A DNA stretch of 64,000 bases, taken from assembly GCA_025175895.1 (NCBI GenBank), contig CM045989.1, positions 18,407,928-18,471,927 of the forward strand, written 5' to 3'. The position numbers were made by a program, and so were the translations under genes. The notes under the pieces are model-generated. The model was not told the DNA's origin, ran no database searches, and worked only from the letters and a program-made list of their open reading frames with translations. Shown here piece by piece: positions 25,001-35,439 of the stretch (its first letter is position 1; each line of letters begins with the position of its first letter). This DNA comes from Wurfbainia villosa (taxonomy: Eukaryota > Streptophyta > Magnoliopsida > Zingiberales > Zingiberaceae).

Positions 25001-25736
25001 ACACCTTTCGAAATCTATGTGTCCGCGCACAGAAGATGAGAGGATTTGCATGAGTAAGATTCCCTATGCATCCGCAATAGGATCTATCATGTATGCTATG
25101 TTATGTACGAGGCCCGATGTATCGTACGCTCTGAGTGTCACGAGCAGATACCAATCCGATCCAAGAATGGATCATTGGGCAGCTGTTAAGACGATCCTTA
25201 AGTACTTGAGAAGAACTAAGGATGTGTTCCTAATATATGGAGAAGGGGACATGGTGATACGCGGGTATACGGATGCCAGCTTCCAGACAGACAAGGATGA
25301 TTCCAGGTCTCAGTCTGGATACGTGTTCACCTTGAATGGGGGCGCAGTGAGTTGGAAAGGTTCCAAACAAGAGACTGTAGCGGATTCTACCACTGAGGCA
25401 GAATATATTGCAGCTTCGGAAGCAGCAAAGGAAGCGGTTTGGATCAAGAAGTTCATTCATGAACTTGGTGTGATTTCGGCCATTGTTGAAGCAATACCGG
25501 TCTACTGCGACAACAATGGAGCAATTGCACAGGCGAAAGAGCCAAGGTCTCATCAACGATCCAAACATGTGCTTCGCCGCTATCATCTTATCAGAGAGAT
25601 CATCAGTAGGAACGAAATACAAATCGAGAAAATTCCCACTGAAAGGAACTTAGCGGATCCTTTGACTAAAGCATTACCTCAAAGTAAGTTTGAGGGTCAT
25701 GTTAGAGCTTATGGTATTGGATACCGTAGCGATTGA
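22059..25736 (+). CDS. B1 copia gag-pol polyprotein (near-complete, probably inactive)
   Basis: A frame of 1225 codons encodes most of a copia polyprotein: gag (residues about 1-190), protease with VLDTGCSSHIC (about 205), integrase (about 345-640), RT (about 730-980, YVDD at 24756-24767) and RNase H (about 1065-1180, with SGYVFTLNGGAVSW and STTEAEYIA). It ends in an ADPLTKALPQ tail. The natural gag start is probably 21981; the same frame has a TAG at 22047-22049 where Trp is expected (element D has TGG at 36653). The zinc knuckle lacks its second Cys (CHHYGKESH). In the integrase, HTNVCGPM has Asn at 23274-23276 instead of the first catalytic Asp. So the product would be N-terminally truncated with a dead integrase. 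Confidence 0.93.
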   Translation: MRIVLKVEKLAYVLEAPLPAHPSDNATLDQLLAYQKHVSDFEQMSCIMLAAMEPKLRKKHEHMDAHIVVLHLCELVDEQVRFERFEVSKLLFTSEMLGGSSVVLLNMLKTVESSEKHEQGTVLLVDSSKKGSKRKSKEQQKGKKRRAKKVELAQKETCHHYGKESHLRRKCKIYLESVKKDKASDAPSSSEIFVIDCHSISLDTWVLDTGCSSHICNDIQGLRNRRRLIRGESNLRVGNGAKVAAVAIRTYLLKLPSGLVLELDNCYYVPSLIKNIVSISCLNRNGFHLTFSNNCCYITLNGVLYGTGTLSNDIYTLDVSSDIFNIEASNTRARKDNHIDSYMWHCRLGHISKKRMSELHRCGILESFELDSYDTCESCLKGKMTKLPFTGKGERVGELLGLVHTNVCGPMSTQALGGYSYFITFTDDHSRFGYVFLMKHKSEAFERFKEFRNEVEKQHDKSIKILRSDRGGEYLSQEFLDYLRDNDILSQWIPPYTPQHNGVSERRNRTLLDMVRSMMNHATLPKSFWGYALQTAVYLLNRMPTKVVSTTPYEIWNGKKHHVSYLKIWGCPAYVKRTVSDKLDAKSDKCLFIGYPKETRGYQFYYPMEQKVFVSRHAVFLEKEFLLQENSGSVVELEEARETQIDIDEIPGEAQQPSTHSDEQSAGPIVTPHLRRSGRTRNIPERYGFLVSESNDVLLIDDEEPTSYEEVLTSSERDKWLGAMKSEMDSMYENQVWNLVDPPEGIKPIGYKWVFKKKIDMDGNVITYKARLVAKGYRQKQGVDYDETYSPVAMLKSIRMLLAIAAHYDYEIWKMDVKTAFLNGNLLEDVYMIQSEGFTSVDKTKVCKLRRSIYGLKQASRSWNIYFDETIKKFDFSQNPDEPCVYKKVSGSVVVFLVLYVDDILLIGNDVSILQSVKVWLSKTFSMKDLGEATYILGIKIYRDRSKRLLGLSQSTYIDRVLKRFSMSESKKGYLPIRHGVHLSKSMCPRTEDERICMSKIPYASAIGSIMYAMLCTRPDVSYALSVTSRYQSDPRMDHWAAVKTILKYLRRTKDVFLIYGEGDMVIRGYTDASFQTDKDDSRSQSGYVFTLNGGAVSWKGSKQETVADSTTEAEYIAASEAAKEAVWIKKFIHELGVISAIVEAIPVYCDNNGAIAQAKEPRSHQRSKHVLRRYHLIREIISRNEIQIEKIPTERNLADPLTKALPQSKFEGHVRAYGIGYRSD

Positions 25737-25745
25737 CATTAGGCC

Positions 25746-25756
25746 AAGTGGGAGTC
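25746..25756 (+). other. B1 polypurine tract
   Basis: AAGTGGGAGTC directly before the 3' LTR; primes plus-strand DNA in this element class. Confidence 0.85.
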
Positions 25757-27979
25757 TGTTAGTAATATATGAGAGATGTCCTAAGGCAATCGCCTTATGT
25801 ATGAACCATTTATATAATAAATGAAGATTCACTATTTGAGTATACATGTTTAATGTATTTGATTGGATCTTAAACTCATTTACTGAATGTCCACGATACG
25901 ATTCACAGCATGAGAGAATTTGTGATTGGATCACAACTAGTGAGTATCTCTACATGTGTAATTGTGATGTATCGGAATTATCCCTAGTCGATGAATTGAT
26001 GGATTTGGACACCATCAATTCTGTCGAGACTAGCACGAGGTATACTCCTTGGTGTATCCAAGCAGCTGATTCTCACTGGCTAGAGACATTGTGATGTCCG
26101 GAGTTAATCGTGGATGCTAGTTATGGTAACTAGTTCATTGGAGTGACCAGCCGTAAGACTTCATATGGTTCTTTGCATATATAGATATGTCAATGAAGTT
26201 CTTACTGTGGCTTAAGTGCGATGTTCCTTTGACTTGCGGTATTCAAGTCATCTTGATCATGGAGACTTATGCTTTGACATCTTAAGCAAACATCTCCAAG
26301 GAGATGTGGACCCGGGGTGATTGGGTATAAGTCGAAGTGATCGAAGGTGTTTGAATAGCCTATAAAGGATTCACCACTCCTTGCGAGGAGATGTATAACC
26401 ATGGCCTCTCGTCGGATTGTTACTAAAGTCTTTGGCCAAAGCATTACATGTTTAGAGTAAGGTACTCTTCGATACATGTGGAGTAACTAAAATCCGTAGG
26501 ACGAGGAAATGATACTTGGGCTAGGTGTGACGTAGTCAGCCTAGTGGGGACTGACACAATAGACCATGTCCTGAACCAAGTGGGTATAAGATGAGTGAAG
26601 AGAATGGGGCACGATTCATTCGAGCTACTGAAGGGTTTCAGAAATAGTTCTGGATCAACCGTTGATCTTTTCGGTTAATTGGGATCATGATGTACTACTA
26701 GGTGCCACTCATGATCGTTCTATAATTAATGGTTAATTATAGACGGCCAACATAAACCGAGAACCTATTTGGTCACACGCACAACGAGTGTAATCCAAAG
26801 GATTTAAAACGAGCTTGAGAATGGGATTCTCAGACCGAGAGAAACTATGTTTGGTTGGACCAAACATAAAGCGAGCATGAAATTGTTTCAGTGGCAATGG
26901 AAGCGTGGATGGGCCGTGTCTTATGAAGACATAATGGATGGACCAAAATGGTTTGGTTCTAATCCAATGGATGAGAATAAACTAAAGGGTTTGGTTTATA
27001 TTAAACGAATGAACCAAAGGTTGGTTCGGTTCGTTTTAACATAAAATAAATCATCATGGTTTGGTTTATTTTGACTTATCCTAATGGAGCGGGTTAACGG
27101 GCTTTATGGATATGATCCATTAACCATTAAGAGAATTAGTTCTCTATAAAATAGGGCTTAAACCCTAACCCTAACCCTAATCTAATTTTGGCCGCCCAAC
27201 CTAGTTGCCGGCCACCCCTTGAAGGAGTATTCGGCGCCAACACCTTCATTGCCGCCGCCCAGCTTTTGTGCTGCCGTCCAAGTCCTTGCCGGCAACCAAG
27301 CTACAGCCGGTGAACCCTCCGGCGATCCTCCGGTGATCCCCCTATAGGTTTGGCATCAAGGTGAGGCTTTTCTTTCCTTGGTTGGCCGGCGCCTATATCC
27401 TCCACCAAGCTGTCCAGTTTTCTGGACAGCTTCCCCTCCTCTCGTCGGAGCGTCGTTTGGACGACGGTTAGTGCTCCGACAGCGGCTAACTTACCGGGGA
27501 TTTGATCTCCGGTAATCCTCTGAGGTGGAGGACGAAGGATTCGTCAAACGGTTGACGAATACCTCTCCGGAGAACCGAGTTTTGAGAACTCGTTTTAGGA
27601 TCCGAATTTGGATTCGGATCGTGATCATCCCTCGATCACGTCGTCTTCAACACGAGGCTAGTAACCCGTACGAAGACGAAGCTCGTGACTTACCGAAGTC
27701 ATCCCGAGGAGCTCGGTGTCGATACGGATAGAGACGATTCTTACGAGGATCGTTCCGGTTGATGTCGTTCCCGCTACACGTCATACGAAAGGTATAACGT
27801 AGATAATTTCTTTTATTGCAAATTTTAATTTACGGTTATGTCTACACTTGTTGTAATAGCATGCGTGTGTTGTGTGTGTTGTAATAAATATAGATTTATT
27901 AATTTTAATTGCTTCCGCTGTGCTCATGTTTACGAAACATGATCGAACACACACACGCCGCGGTGCCAGAAACCCAACA
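25757..27979 (+). repeat. B1 3' LTR
   Basis: About 98% identical by eye to 18467-20690, one base shorter. Frames at 25846-26094, 26847-27044 and 27525-27731 are the same LTR shadows. Confidence 0.95.
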
Positions 27980-27984
27980 GTATG

Positions 27985-28900
27985 GTTGTACAAACAGTTT
28001 GATATGAAGGACTTGGGGGAGGTGGGACACATCCTTGGGATCAAGGTTATAAGGGATCGCAGGAAAAGGATGTTGTGCTTATCCCAAGCTTCATACATAG
28101 ACACGATTATGGAGCGTTTTAGCATGCAGAACTCCAAGAAGGGTTTTCTACCTTTCAGGCATGGAGTTCCTTTATCTAAGGAGATGTGTCCTAGATCATC
28201 TGAGGAGATAGAGGAGATGAAGGCGGTTTCTTATGCTTCGACAGTAGGAAGCCTCAAGTATACAATGCTCTGTACGAGATCAGATATCTGCTTTGCCGTG
28301 GGCATGGTCAGCAGATATCAGAGTAATCCAGGACAGGGACATTGGACTGCGGTAAAGCATATATTGAAGTACCTGAGAAGAACTAGGGATTATATGTTGG
28401 TTTACCGGGCAGACCAATTACTCCCTGTGGGTTAGACGGATTCCGACTTCCAATCTGATAGGGATAATAGTAAGTCTACCTCAGGTTTTGTGTTTACTTT
28501 GGGAGGTGGAGCCATTGTATGGAGGAGTGTCAAGCAGAAGTGCTTGGAGGACTCCACCATGGAAGCTGAGTATGTGGCAGCCTCTGAGGCGGCCAAAGAA
28601 GTTGTATGGCTCAGGAACTTCCTGATGGACTTGGATGTGATTCATGGTTTACCCAGAACTATCACATTTTATTGTGATAATAGTGCTGCAGTTGCAAACT
28701 CGAAGAAACCACGAGCCCATAAGGCTAGTAAACACATAGAGAGCAAGTACCACCTGATACGAAAAATCGTAAAGAGAGGAGTTGTTGTGGCCAAGATTGC
28801 ATCGGAGGATAACCTGGCAGATCCTTTCACTAAGGCCCTTCCGACGAGAGCTTTTGATAGGCATGTGGAGGGAATGGGGATCAGATGTATGGCAGTTTAA
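27985..28900 (+). pseudogene. A1 pol, 3' part: end of RT and RNase H
   Basis: This is the continuation of the A1 frame after the GTATG duplication. It starts with the RT connection region (KQFDMKDLGEVGHILGIK) and runs into RNase H, including STMEAEYVAASEAAKEVVWL and ending LADPFTKALPTRAF. One stop, TAG at 28433-28435, sits where the relative A2 has Tyr (VGYTDSDF). The stop codon at 28898-28900 is the natural end. The frame open from 27872 begins in B1 LTR sequence, so its first third is an artificial fusion across the insertion junction. Confidence 0.92.
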
Positions 28901-28922
28901 GGACAGTATAGTCTTTTAGTAT

Positions 28923-28933
28923 AAGTGGGAGAT
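28923..28933 (+). other. A1 polypurine tract
   Basis: AAGTGGGAGAT directly before the 3' LTR. Confidence 0.85.
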
Positions 28934-30859
28934 TGTAGGGATGTATACTGAAAAATCTATCTTTTGTATGAACATCTTTATTTTGAAATAAGAATCACAT
29001 GATCATTGTTTGCATATTTTTATGGTTATGCAATATTGTCTAATACTTTACATTGTAGATAACATGGTGTGTGGTGTCACATGGGAGATCATGTTATCGA
29101 CCCCTTGAAAAGTATAAGTAAAGGCTCACAACCGAGATGGCTTTGGACAAACCATCGGAATGGTTGTAGTGTGATTTGATATTGGTTTGTCTTGACCATA
29201 GAATCACACTAGTGCACTTTGTGTGTATTGAGCAGGACCGACTTAGAGGTGATTCGATTTATTGCTGACTACATAATAAAATCGGACCTCAGATATTATA
29301 TTGTACATACTCTTAATCCAGATATAATAACGGGCACATATACTTAGTACTCATTTCTTTTATTTACCAATGGGCGAGATTTATAGATTAAATCGATAGG
29401 CTCGGTAATATGGGAGATGATATTATTTATATGGTGTGCCATTGATTATAGGAGGAAACCGTGTCCTATATATTAGGATGATGATGTCCCCTTGAGGAGC
29501 TCATAAGGTTCATCATGTAAACCCTGCAAGTGGACTTGGTCCGGCATGATGTAAAGGTTGAGTGGTACTACTCAAGGAGTTAGATGTTGATTAATTAATG
29601 GTCAGTAAATTAATTAATCGATGGACATTCGTTATCTTAAACACATGGAGAAAATGTACAAATAATATATGAAGCCCATATTATCATATGGGGGTTGGTG
29701 AGGTAGATCAATGATGATCCTTTAGTGGATTGGATCATCATTAGAGGATCGGACTTTATGTGGGCTTGATCCATGGGTGGCCAAGATCCAACTCCTCCTC
29801 ATGGTCCCTAATGTAGCCTATTAACACCTCATGAAGCTTAGATCCAATGAATAGAAACAAAATTCTAAGATCCATAGGTAGATATTAAATCTCTAAGATC
29901 CGACGGTTGAGATTATATCTCTAGATCCGACGATTGAGATTAAATTCCTAGAACCAATGGAGGAGATTAAATCATGACTTATCCCTAACTCTATAAAAGG
30001 AGGGCAAGGGAGTTGGCATGAAGATCATCCATGAGAGCTAGGGTTTTGGGCGGCAAGAGAGCAATCCTAGTTGAGATAGGATTAGGGTTAGGGTTTGGAG
30101 GCTTGGGCGGCACCAAATAAGGAAGGCTTTGCATTCTTCTTCTTCCTTCATTGGCCGGCGTCCAGCAGCTCATCCAACCCCTTTCCAACCTTGGCCGGCG
30201 GCCAAAGCTTCTCTTCTCCCTCTCCTTAGGTGGTGGAAACAAGATATAGAGTTGTCCCTTGGTGTCTTTGCCGGATTCCACCACAAACTCCTCCTCCTAG
30301 TTGGCCGGCGGCAAGGATCTTATTTGTTCCTTGTTGGTTGGTTTTAGGGTGGAGAAGAACCTTGTTTCTATTCTTCCTCTTGCTTTGGAAGAGAAAGGAA
30401 GGAAGATTTGCGATCTAGGAGCTTCGACTTTTGGTGGATCGTCGCCCACACGACGTCCAAAAGGAGGAAGGTCGTACATTAGAAGATCGAGAGGTATACC
30501 TATTCTTCTTTCTCTTTTTGTTACTTGCTTGTTTTTGTTTTTCAACTATGAGCATGATATAAATCTGTATATGGATAAATAATACTTGGATCCTTAACAT
30601 AAACACAAAAACTGGCGATCCGTACATCGTCTATTCCACAGTTACTCGTAGAATAGAGGATGGTCGCTTGAAAAACTAGTTTGTTCAATTGACCTCTCTA
30701 AACGAATAACACGACGATGACTTGGTTGTTTGGGCAATCCCTTTTTTCTAGGATTAAATTTTTAATCCGGGGACATCGAAGGGATCGCCATGATCAAACG
30801 ACCGAGGTGAAGTGGGAAGTGAAGTTTCCCCTCACGAACTCGATAAGCAAAACCCTTCA
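28934..30859 (+). repeat. A1 3' LTR
   Basis: Same length as the 5' LTR. Ends AACCCTTCA; CCCTT duplication follows at 30860-30864. Frames at 29991-30899 are LTR shadows. Confidence 0.93.
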
Positions 30860-30864
30860 CCCTT

Positions 30865-31315
30865 GGCAGTCAATTGTTGGGCCACAAAACCCTAGTTAAC
30901 ACCGGTCAACTACTAGTCGACTCGGACCAGTCGACTGCCATTACTTGGCAGTTGACTGTGGTTGGGTAAAACCTCAAACATCAAGATGTTTGAGCATCCG
31001 ACCGTCGGTTAAAACCTCAACCACAATGTTTGAGCATCCAACACTTCCAATCGTCGGGTAAAATCTCAAACACAAGTTTGAGCATCTGACTTATCCAATC
31101 GTTGGGTAAACCTCAAACACAAGTTTGAGCGTCTGACACTTGACTTAGTCATTCGGCCAAGTTCACCTAACCTGAGCTACTCCATCTCGGTTATAATCGC
31201 TCAATCTCTCATCTCCCATGGAGGCCCTCACCGAAGCTCTCTTTGTCTGGCCATGTCCCTCGGATGCACTAAGCCCGTGGCTCCTCCAGTGCCATCTTTC
31301 CCATCTTGCCCGGAA
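30865..31315 (-). repeat. C2 3' LTR, piece 2
   Basis: Continues piece 1 after A1. It has GTCGACTGCC motifs, then four diverged copies of a roughly 45-bp unit (30960-31145), each with a GTTTGAG arm opposite CTCAAAC. The part around 31190-31310 matches C1 LTR near 46615-46735 (CTCGGATG, GCCAAG). CGGAA at 31311-31315 is the left target duplication of C1; the right copy is TGGAA at 46991-46995, one mismatch. Confidence 0.7.
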
Positions 31316-32096
31316 TGTAGGAACGTTGTAGGCCTGCTAGAGGAGGGGAGTGAATAGCCCTTATCGTAGATGATGATAGTCGTTCGTTGATTGTTCGTCT
31401 ACAAACACTATTAACGCAAGCAAAATATATTAATATAAACAATTAAGACAAATGAAAAGAAAGAATAGAAAGCACAAACGCTGACACCACAATGTAACGT
31501 GGTTCACGACCTTGTTGCTAACCCACGGTCCGATTCGTCCAAGGTGAATCACGCCTCAAGCTTTCCACTATTCTCTCCTTTGCACCAAGCTAGGTGGAGG
31601 TAACTTTTTTTACACAAGAATCACTTCTCTTACAATATAATGTAAATAAGCTTAAGTAAGAGGATCGAAAATATTTTGGGCACTTGGGAGAAGTTTAGAG
31701 CATAAGCATTAGCCTCCAAAAGGCCCTCACCCCTTCTCTTTATAAAGGAAGAGGATTTCTTCCGTAACACAGAGTAGATCGATGCCCTCGCCGATGATCC
31801 TCGTAGTCGCCCAATAACGACTTCTTCCATGTTGGATTCCAACCAATGGCTCACATCACGATCGTAATCCAGCCATCACGACCGATGGAGCCACCCAAAG
31901 CTTTAGCAATACGTAACGGAAGCGAGCACTCGATTGCTCACCATTCTGTGCCCAAAACCCTTGTGACCAGTCGACTGATGCCTCGATCAGTCGACTGGTG
32001 GTCTCGGCAGTCGACTACCAATCCATGGCAGTCAATTGGTGGCACATGAACCAGACTAGAACACTAGTCAAGTCACTGTCGACTTAGAGTAGTCGA
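31316..32096 (-). repeat. C1 3' LTR, left piece
   Basis: Starts TGTAGGAACGTTGTAGG, matching 45745 onwards; carries TTTATAAAGG (TATA) near 31739-31748 and CAGTCGACTG palindromes at 31973-32020. GTCGA at 32092-32096 is the target duplication of D. Confidence 0.85.
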
Positions 32097-33975
32097 TGTT
32101 AGTTATAGCCCTAAGAACCAATCATGTGATGGTTGAATAGGGAACATTTTGTATCATATTCTATAAAGGCAAAGGATTGGTTATTATATTTAAGTCTTGC
32201 TTGTGCCAGCTAAATTAAATATAGTAATGCCCTAGAAAAGTAGGTTCTTATCTACAGCACATCAATTGGCAGAATTGATTATGAGAGGCTGTAGAGAACA
32301 CTTTCTAAATGTTCCTAGTCAAGTATTAATATGCAAGGGCAATATTAATACATAAAGATTAGCATGTAGGTCAATTGATGACTTGATCTCACAAGTCATG
32401 GATATATGATATCAAGTTGACACATGGGTATATGTTAGAGAATATATACTGAACTGACCCGCCATGAGAAAGTTTCATGGATCGTTATATGAGTGTCATA
32501 AACTTTCTCATGTGACTATTGGTATGAATAGTCCTCAGACCTGAAGTCACTACGGTTCCCTACATAAGGAGTTATGTACTTTGGTATCGTCAAACGTCAC
32601 CCGTAATAGGGTGGACCATAAAGGTGATTACTGGGTATATAACAAATTATGCGGAGGGATGTGAGTGATGTAGATGGGATCTATCCCTCTCATATGACGA
32701 GAGTGATATCGGTGGGCCCCTTGATTGAGTAGAACTACTAAAACGCATGGCCATGCTCGAATGAGTCAATATGAGATATTGAGCTCATTTGTTTGAGTTA
32801 GTTTACTCAGGGATCAAGAAACACATAGATTGATCGAGGATGACACGGTCTATGCCTCATTGATCAATCTGATATCAAGGATATAAGGACACGGTCATAT
32901 ATTATAGTAGTCACGGAAAGGTTAGTCGGATCTTGACTTATCTCATAACTTGGGTAGCAATGATGTATTGCTAGATGCCGCTCATTGCTTGTGTATCTAA
33001 AAGAGTTTAGGTCCACTGCCAACGTTATGAGAGCCTATAGGGTCACACACAAAGAGCATGATGATTAGAGGAATTAGAGTATTCTAGTTTGACTAGAATA
33101 ATTTGGGAATAAGCTTAAGTACAAAATGGTTTTTGGACTTTAAGCTTAATGAGAATTTTAGCTAATTGATTTAATGAGATTAATTCAATATGTTACCTTA
33201 TTGATTTAATAAGATTAATTCAATATGATAACATAAGCTTAATTTTATTAATAAGATTAATTCAATATGATTGAATTAATAAGATTAATTCAACATGATA
33301 ACATAAGCTTAATTGAATTAATAAGATTAATTCAACATGCATGAATGCCACATAAGAATGCCACATAAGCATGCCACATAAGCATGCCACCTAAGCATCC
33401 ACCTAAGCTAGATATGGTGGAAGGAAACAAAATGGTTTTGTCTCCTTAAGTGGCCGGCCAAACTTGTGTCCCAATACAATGGATTGCATTGAATGTGTGG
33501 AGGTGAAAGGGTTTTTCCAACCCTATAAAAGACCCCATGAAGTGGCCGGCCAAAGCAAGTGTTGTTGTGGTTGTGTGATAGCTTGGTGGAAGCTTTGGTT
33601 GTGTGGGTTTGTGAGTGTAGGCTAGCAAGAAGAGGAGTCTTCTTCTTCCTTTCTCCTTTTCCCTCTCTTCCTCTCCTTTAGGGACTTCTCTAGCAAGAAG
33701 TAAAGGAGAGATCCTCTAGTTTTTCTTTTGTGAGACAAGAGCTTGCTCGTGTGGATACATATGGAGGCATGGACACTTGAACGTGCTAAAGATCCAACAA
33801 ACAAAAGGAAGAAGCGGGATTAACAAGGGCACGAAACAAAGGTAATCCTCTCCTATAAGATAGGTTTGGTTTAGAGAAATTTATTTTATACGAGTTTGCT
33901 TTCGCATGGATCACTTGGAAGGGATCCTAATTTTTCCGTTGCGCATATGCCATTTGGCATAAAGAATTCCCTACA
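32097..33975 (+). repeat. D 5' LTR
   Basis: TGTTAGTTATAG to TTCCCTACA. Contains ATTAATAAGATTAATTCAA repeats (33170-33330) and a roughly 15-bp GCATGCCACATAA repeat (33345-33405) before the TATA box. Frames at 33446-33804 recur at 41814-42172 and are LTR shadows. Confidence 0.94.
33524..33530 (+). promoter_or_regulatory. TATA box of D LTR promoter
   Basis: CCTATAAAAGA, conserved at 41892-41898 in the 3' LTR. Confidence 0.65.
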
Positions 33976-33976
33976 G

Positions 33977-33990
33977 TGGTATCAGAGCCA
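33977..33990 (+). other. D primer-binding site
   Basis: TGGTATCAGAGCCA one base after the LTR. Confidence 0.92.
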
Positions 33991-34032
33991 CTTGCGAAAG
34001 ATCGTATAAAATAAGTTTTCTCTATTTTATAT

Positions 34033-35439
34033 TGTTGGTGCAGTGGGCACCAAAGTCGAACCGGTATTTTGATTATGGCAAAAGGCTCAATAGTTAAGGG
34101 TATATTTGTTATCTTACGAGCTCAATTAAGTGTGCAGAAATGCTAAAGTTGAGCGGAAGGTCTGCGACACCCGGTGGGAACCGAGGTGGTCGGGCAACGC
34201 CAGAGGGACTTCGGAGGAAGCCGAGGTACTCGGGTGAAGACCGGAAGCGAGGCTACAAGGTAAGCTCGTGTGAAAGCGAAGCAAGGTCGTTAAGCGTAGA
34301 TCCGACCCAATACCTCCAATGGAAGGTCTAGGTCGAGATCAGATGGTTAGAACCATCGTACTTTATATTTTAAGCTAACTTGTACTGCAGTCCAAAACCC
34401 TTTGACTACAGTCAACTGCTAGTCAAGTTCCAGCCTCGAGAAGAGCTCGAATTTCAAGGGGGTGAATTTGGACTTGACTCGTGTTTTGGTACAAAGGGTG
34501 ATGTGGCATCAAGGTGGACATCCAAACCATCACCAAGCTTCCTTGTGGTGGACGCTCAAAATAAGGTGAGTTGGCACAAGATGGTTGGCTCCCATGATGT
34601 GGCACAAGTTGAATGGCTCCAACAAGTTGGCGCCCAAGGAGGTTGGAGGTGGCACAAGGTGGTTGGATGAAACACCTCATCCTCAAGTTGGCGCCCAAGG
34701 AGGTTGGAGGTGGCACAAGGTGGTTGGATGAAACACCTCATCCTCAAGTTGGCGCCCAAGGAGGTTGGAGGTGGCACAAGGTGGTTGGATGAAACACCTC
34801 ATCCTTGAGTTGGCGCACAAGGAGGTTGGAGGTGGCACAAGGTGGTTGGATGAAACACCTCATCCTTGAGTTGGCGCAAAGGATGTGGATGAACAAGTCT
34901 TGGGGGATAAGAACCTCACCTTGGACACTACCTATGTCTAAATTCATAGATCAATATCCATAAATAGACATGTTCAAGCCAAGCAAATAACAAGAATTCA
35001 AGAGCTCTCAACACGCCGTCGTAACGCCGCTACTACTACTCACATTTGCTACGACGAAGTGCCGCCGACAACGAAAGCTACATCTTCTACTTATAAGAGT
35101 TGTCGGTATATTTATTTAAGTTCTACTTCTTTAAATTGTCTTTGTGCTTTAATCGTAACAAGGAAAGGGGGAGTGTCCCTTTGCCTTGATTTCTTTTTGT
35201 AATCGTTGCTCCTACTTCCAACGAAGAGGAGTGGTTTTAGTGAATTGCCCTCCGTACGTGATCAAGGATCACTAGGGCCGTGGATTAGCAATCGAAAGAT
35301 TGTGAACCACGTAAAAATATCTTGTCTACTTTATATTTCCGCTGTGCATTCTCTACTTGCTTTTTACTTATTGCAAAAGTTTTTAACGACACCGTATCGC
35401 TATTCACCCCCCCCCTCTAGCGACACTTTCGATCCAACA
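34033..35439 (+). mobile_element. Solo LTR of the E family, nested in D leader
   Basis: It is 1407 bp, from TGTTGGTGCAGTGGGCACC to CGATCCAACA, closely matching both LTRs of E. The target duplication is TATAT at 34028-34032 and 35440-35444. No internal sequence remains, so it arose by recombination between the two LTRs of a full element. It has four 61-bp units against three in E. Confidence 0.95.
34623..34866. repeat. 61-bp tandem repeat, four units plus partial
   Basis: Units start at 34623, 34684, 34745 and 34806 (CAAGTTGGCGCCCAAGG or TGAGTTGGCGCACAAGG), with a partial at 34867. The overlapping frames at 34423-34947 are produced by this repeat. Confidence 0.95.

Larger units (their letters stand above)
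18467..27979 (+). mobile_element. B1: full-length Ty1/copia element (Angela/BARE-1-like), nested in A1
   Basis: It is 9513 bp with LTRs at 18467-20690 (2224 bp) and 25757-27979 (2223 bp). The target duplication is GTATG at 18462-18466 and 27980-27984, inside the A1 RT frame. By eye the LTRs differ at roughly 40 positions (about 98% identical), so the insertion is fairly recent. It has PBS, a single gag-pol frame and PPT in the normal places. Confidence 0.96.
12475..30859 (+). mobile_element. A1: full-length Ty1/copia element (Angela/BARE-1-like), split by B1
   Basis: It has two 1926-bp LTRs (12475-14400, 28934-30859), target duplications CCCTT at 12470-12474 and 30860-30864, a PBS, one gag-pol frame and a PPT. 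Without B1 it is about 8.9 kb. The domain order protease-integrase-RT-RNase H defines copia. The LTRs differ by a few percent by eye, more than the B1 LTRs, as expected if A1 is older than its guest. Confidence 0.93.

Noticed and set aside
27872..28435. A single 187-codon protein starting in the B1 LTR
   Set aside because: The first third is LTR sequence; true A1 pol begins at 27985 after the target duplication.
33446..33804. Two 60-codon frames conserved at 41814-42172 as possible small genes
   Set aside because: Conservation only reflects the duplicated LTRs of D.
34423..34947. Repeated minus-strand frames (MPPPTSLGANL type) as a repeat-protein gene
   Set aside because: Produced by the 61-bp LTR array in all E copies; frames differ between units because 61 is not a multiple of three.
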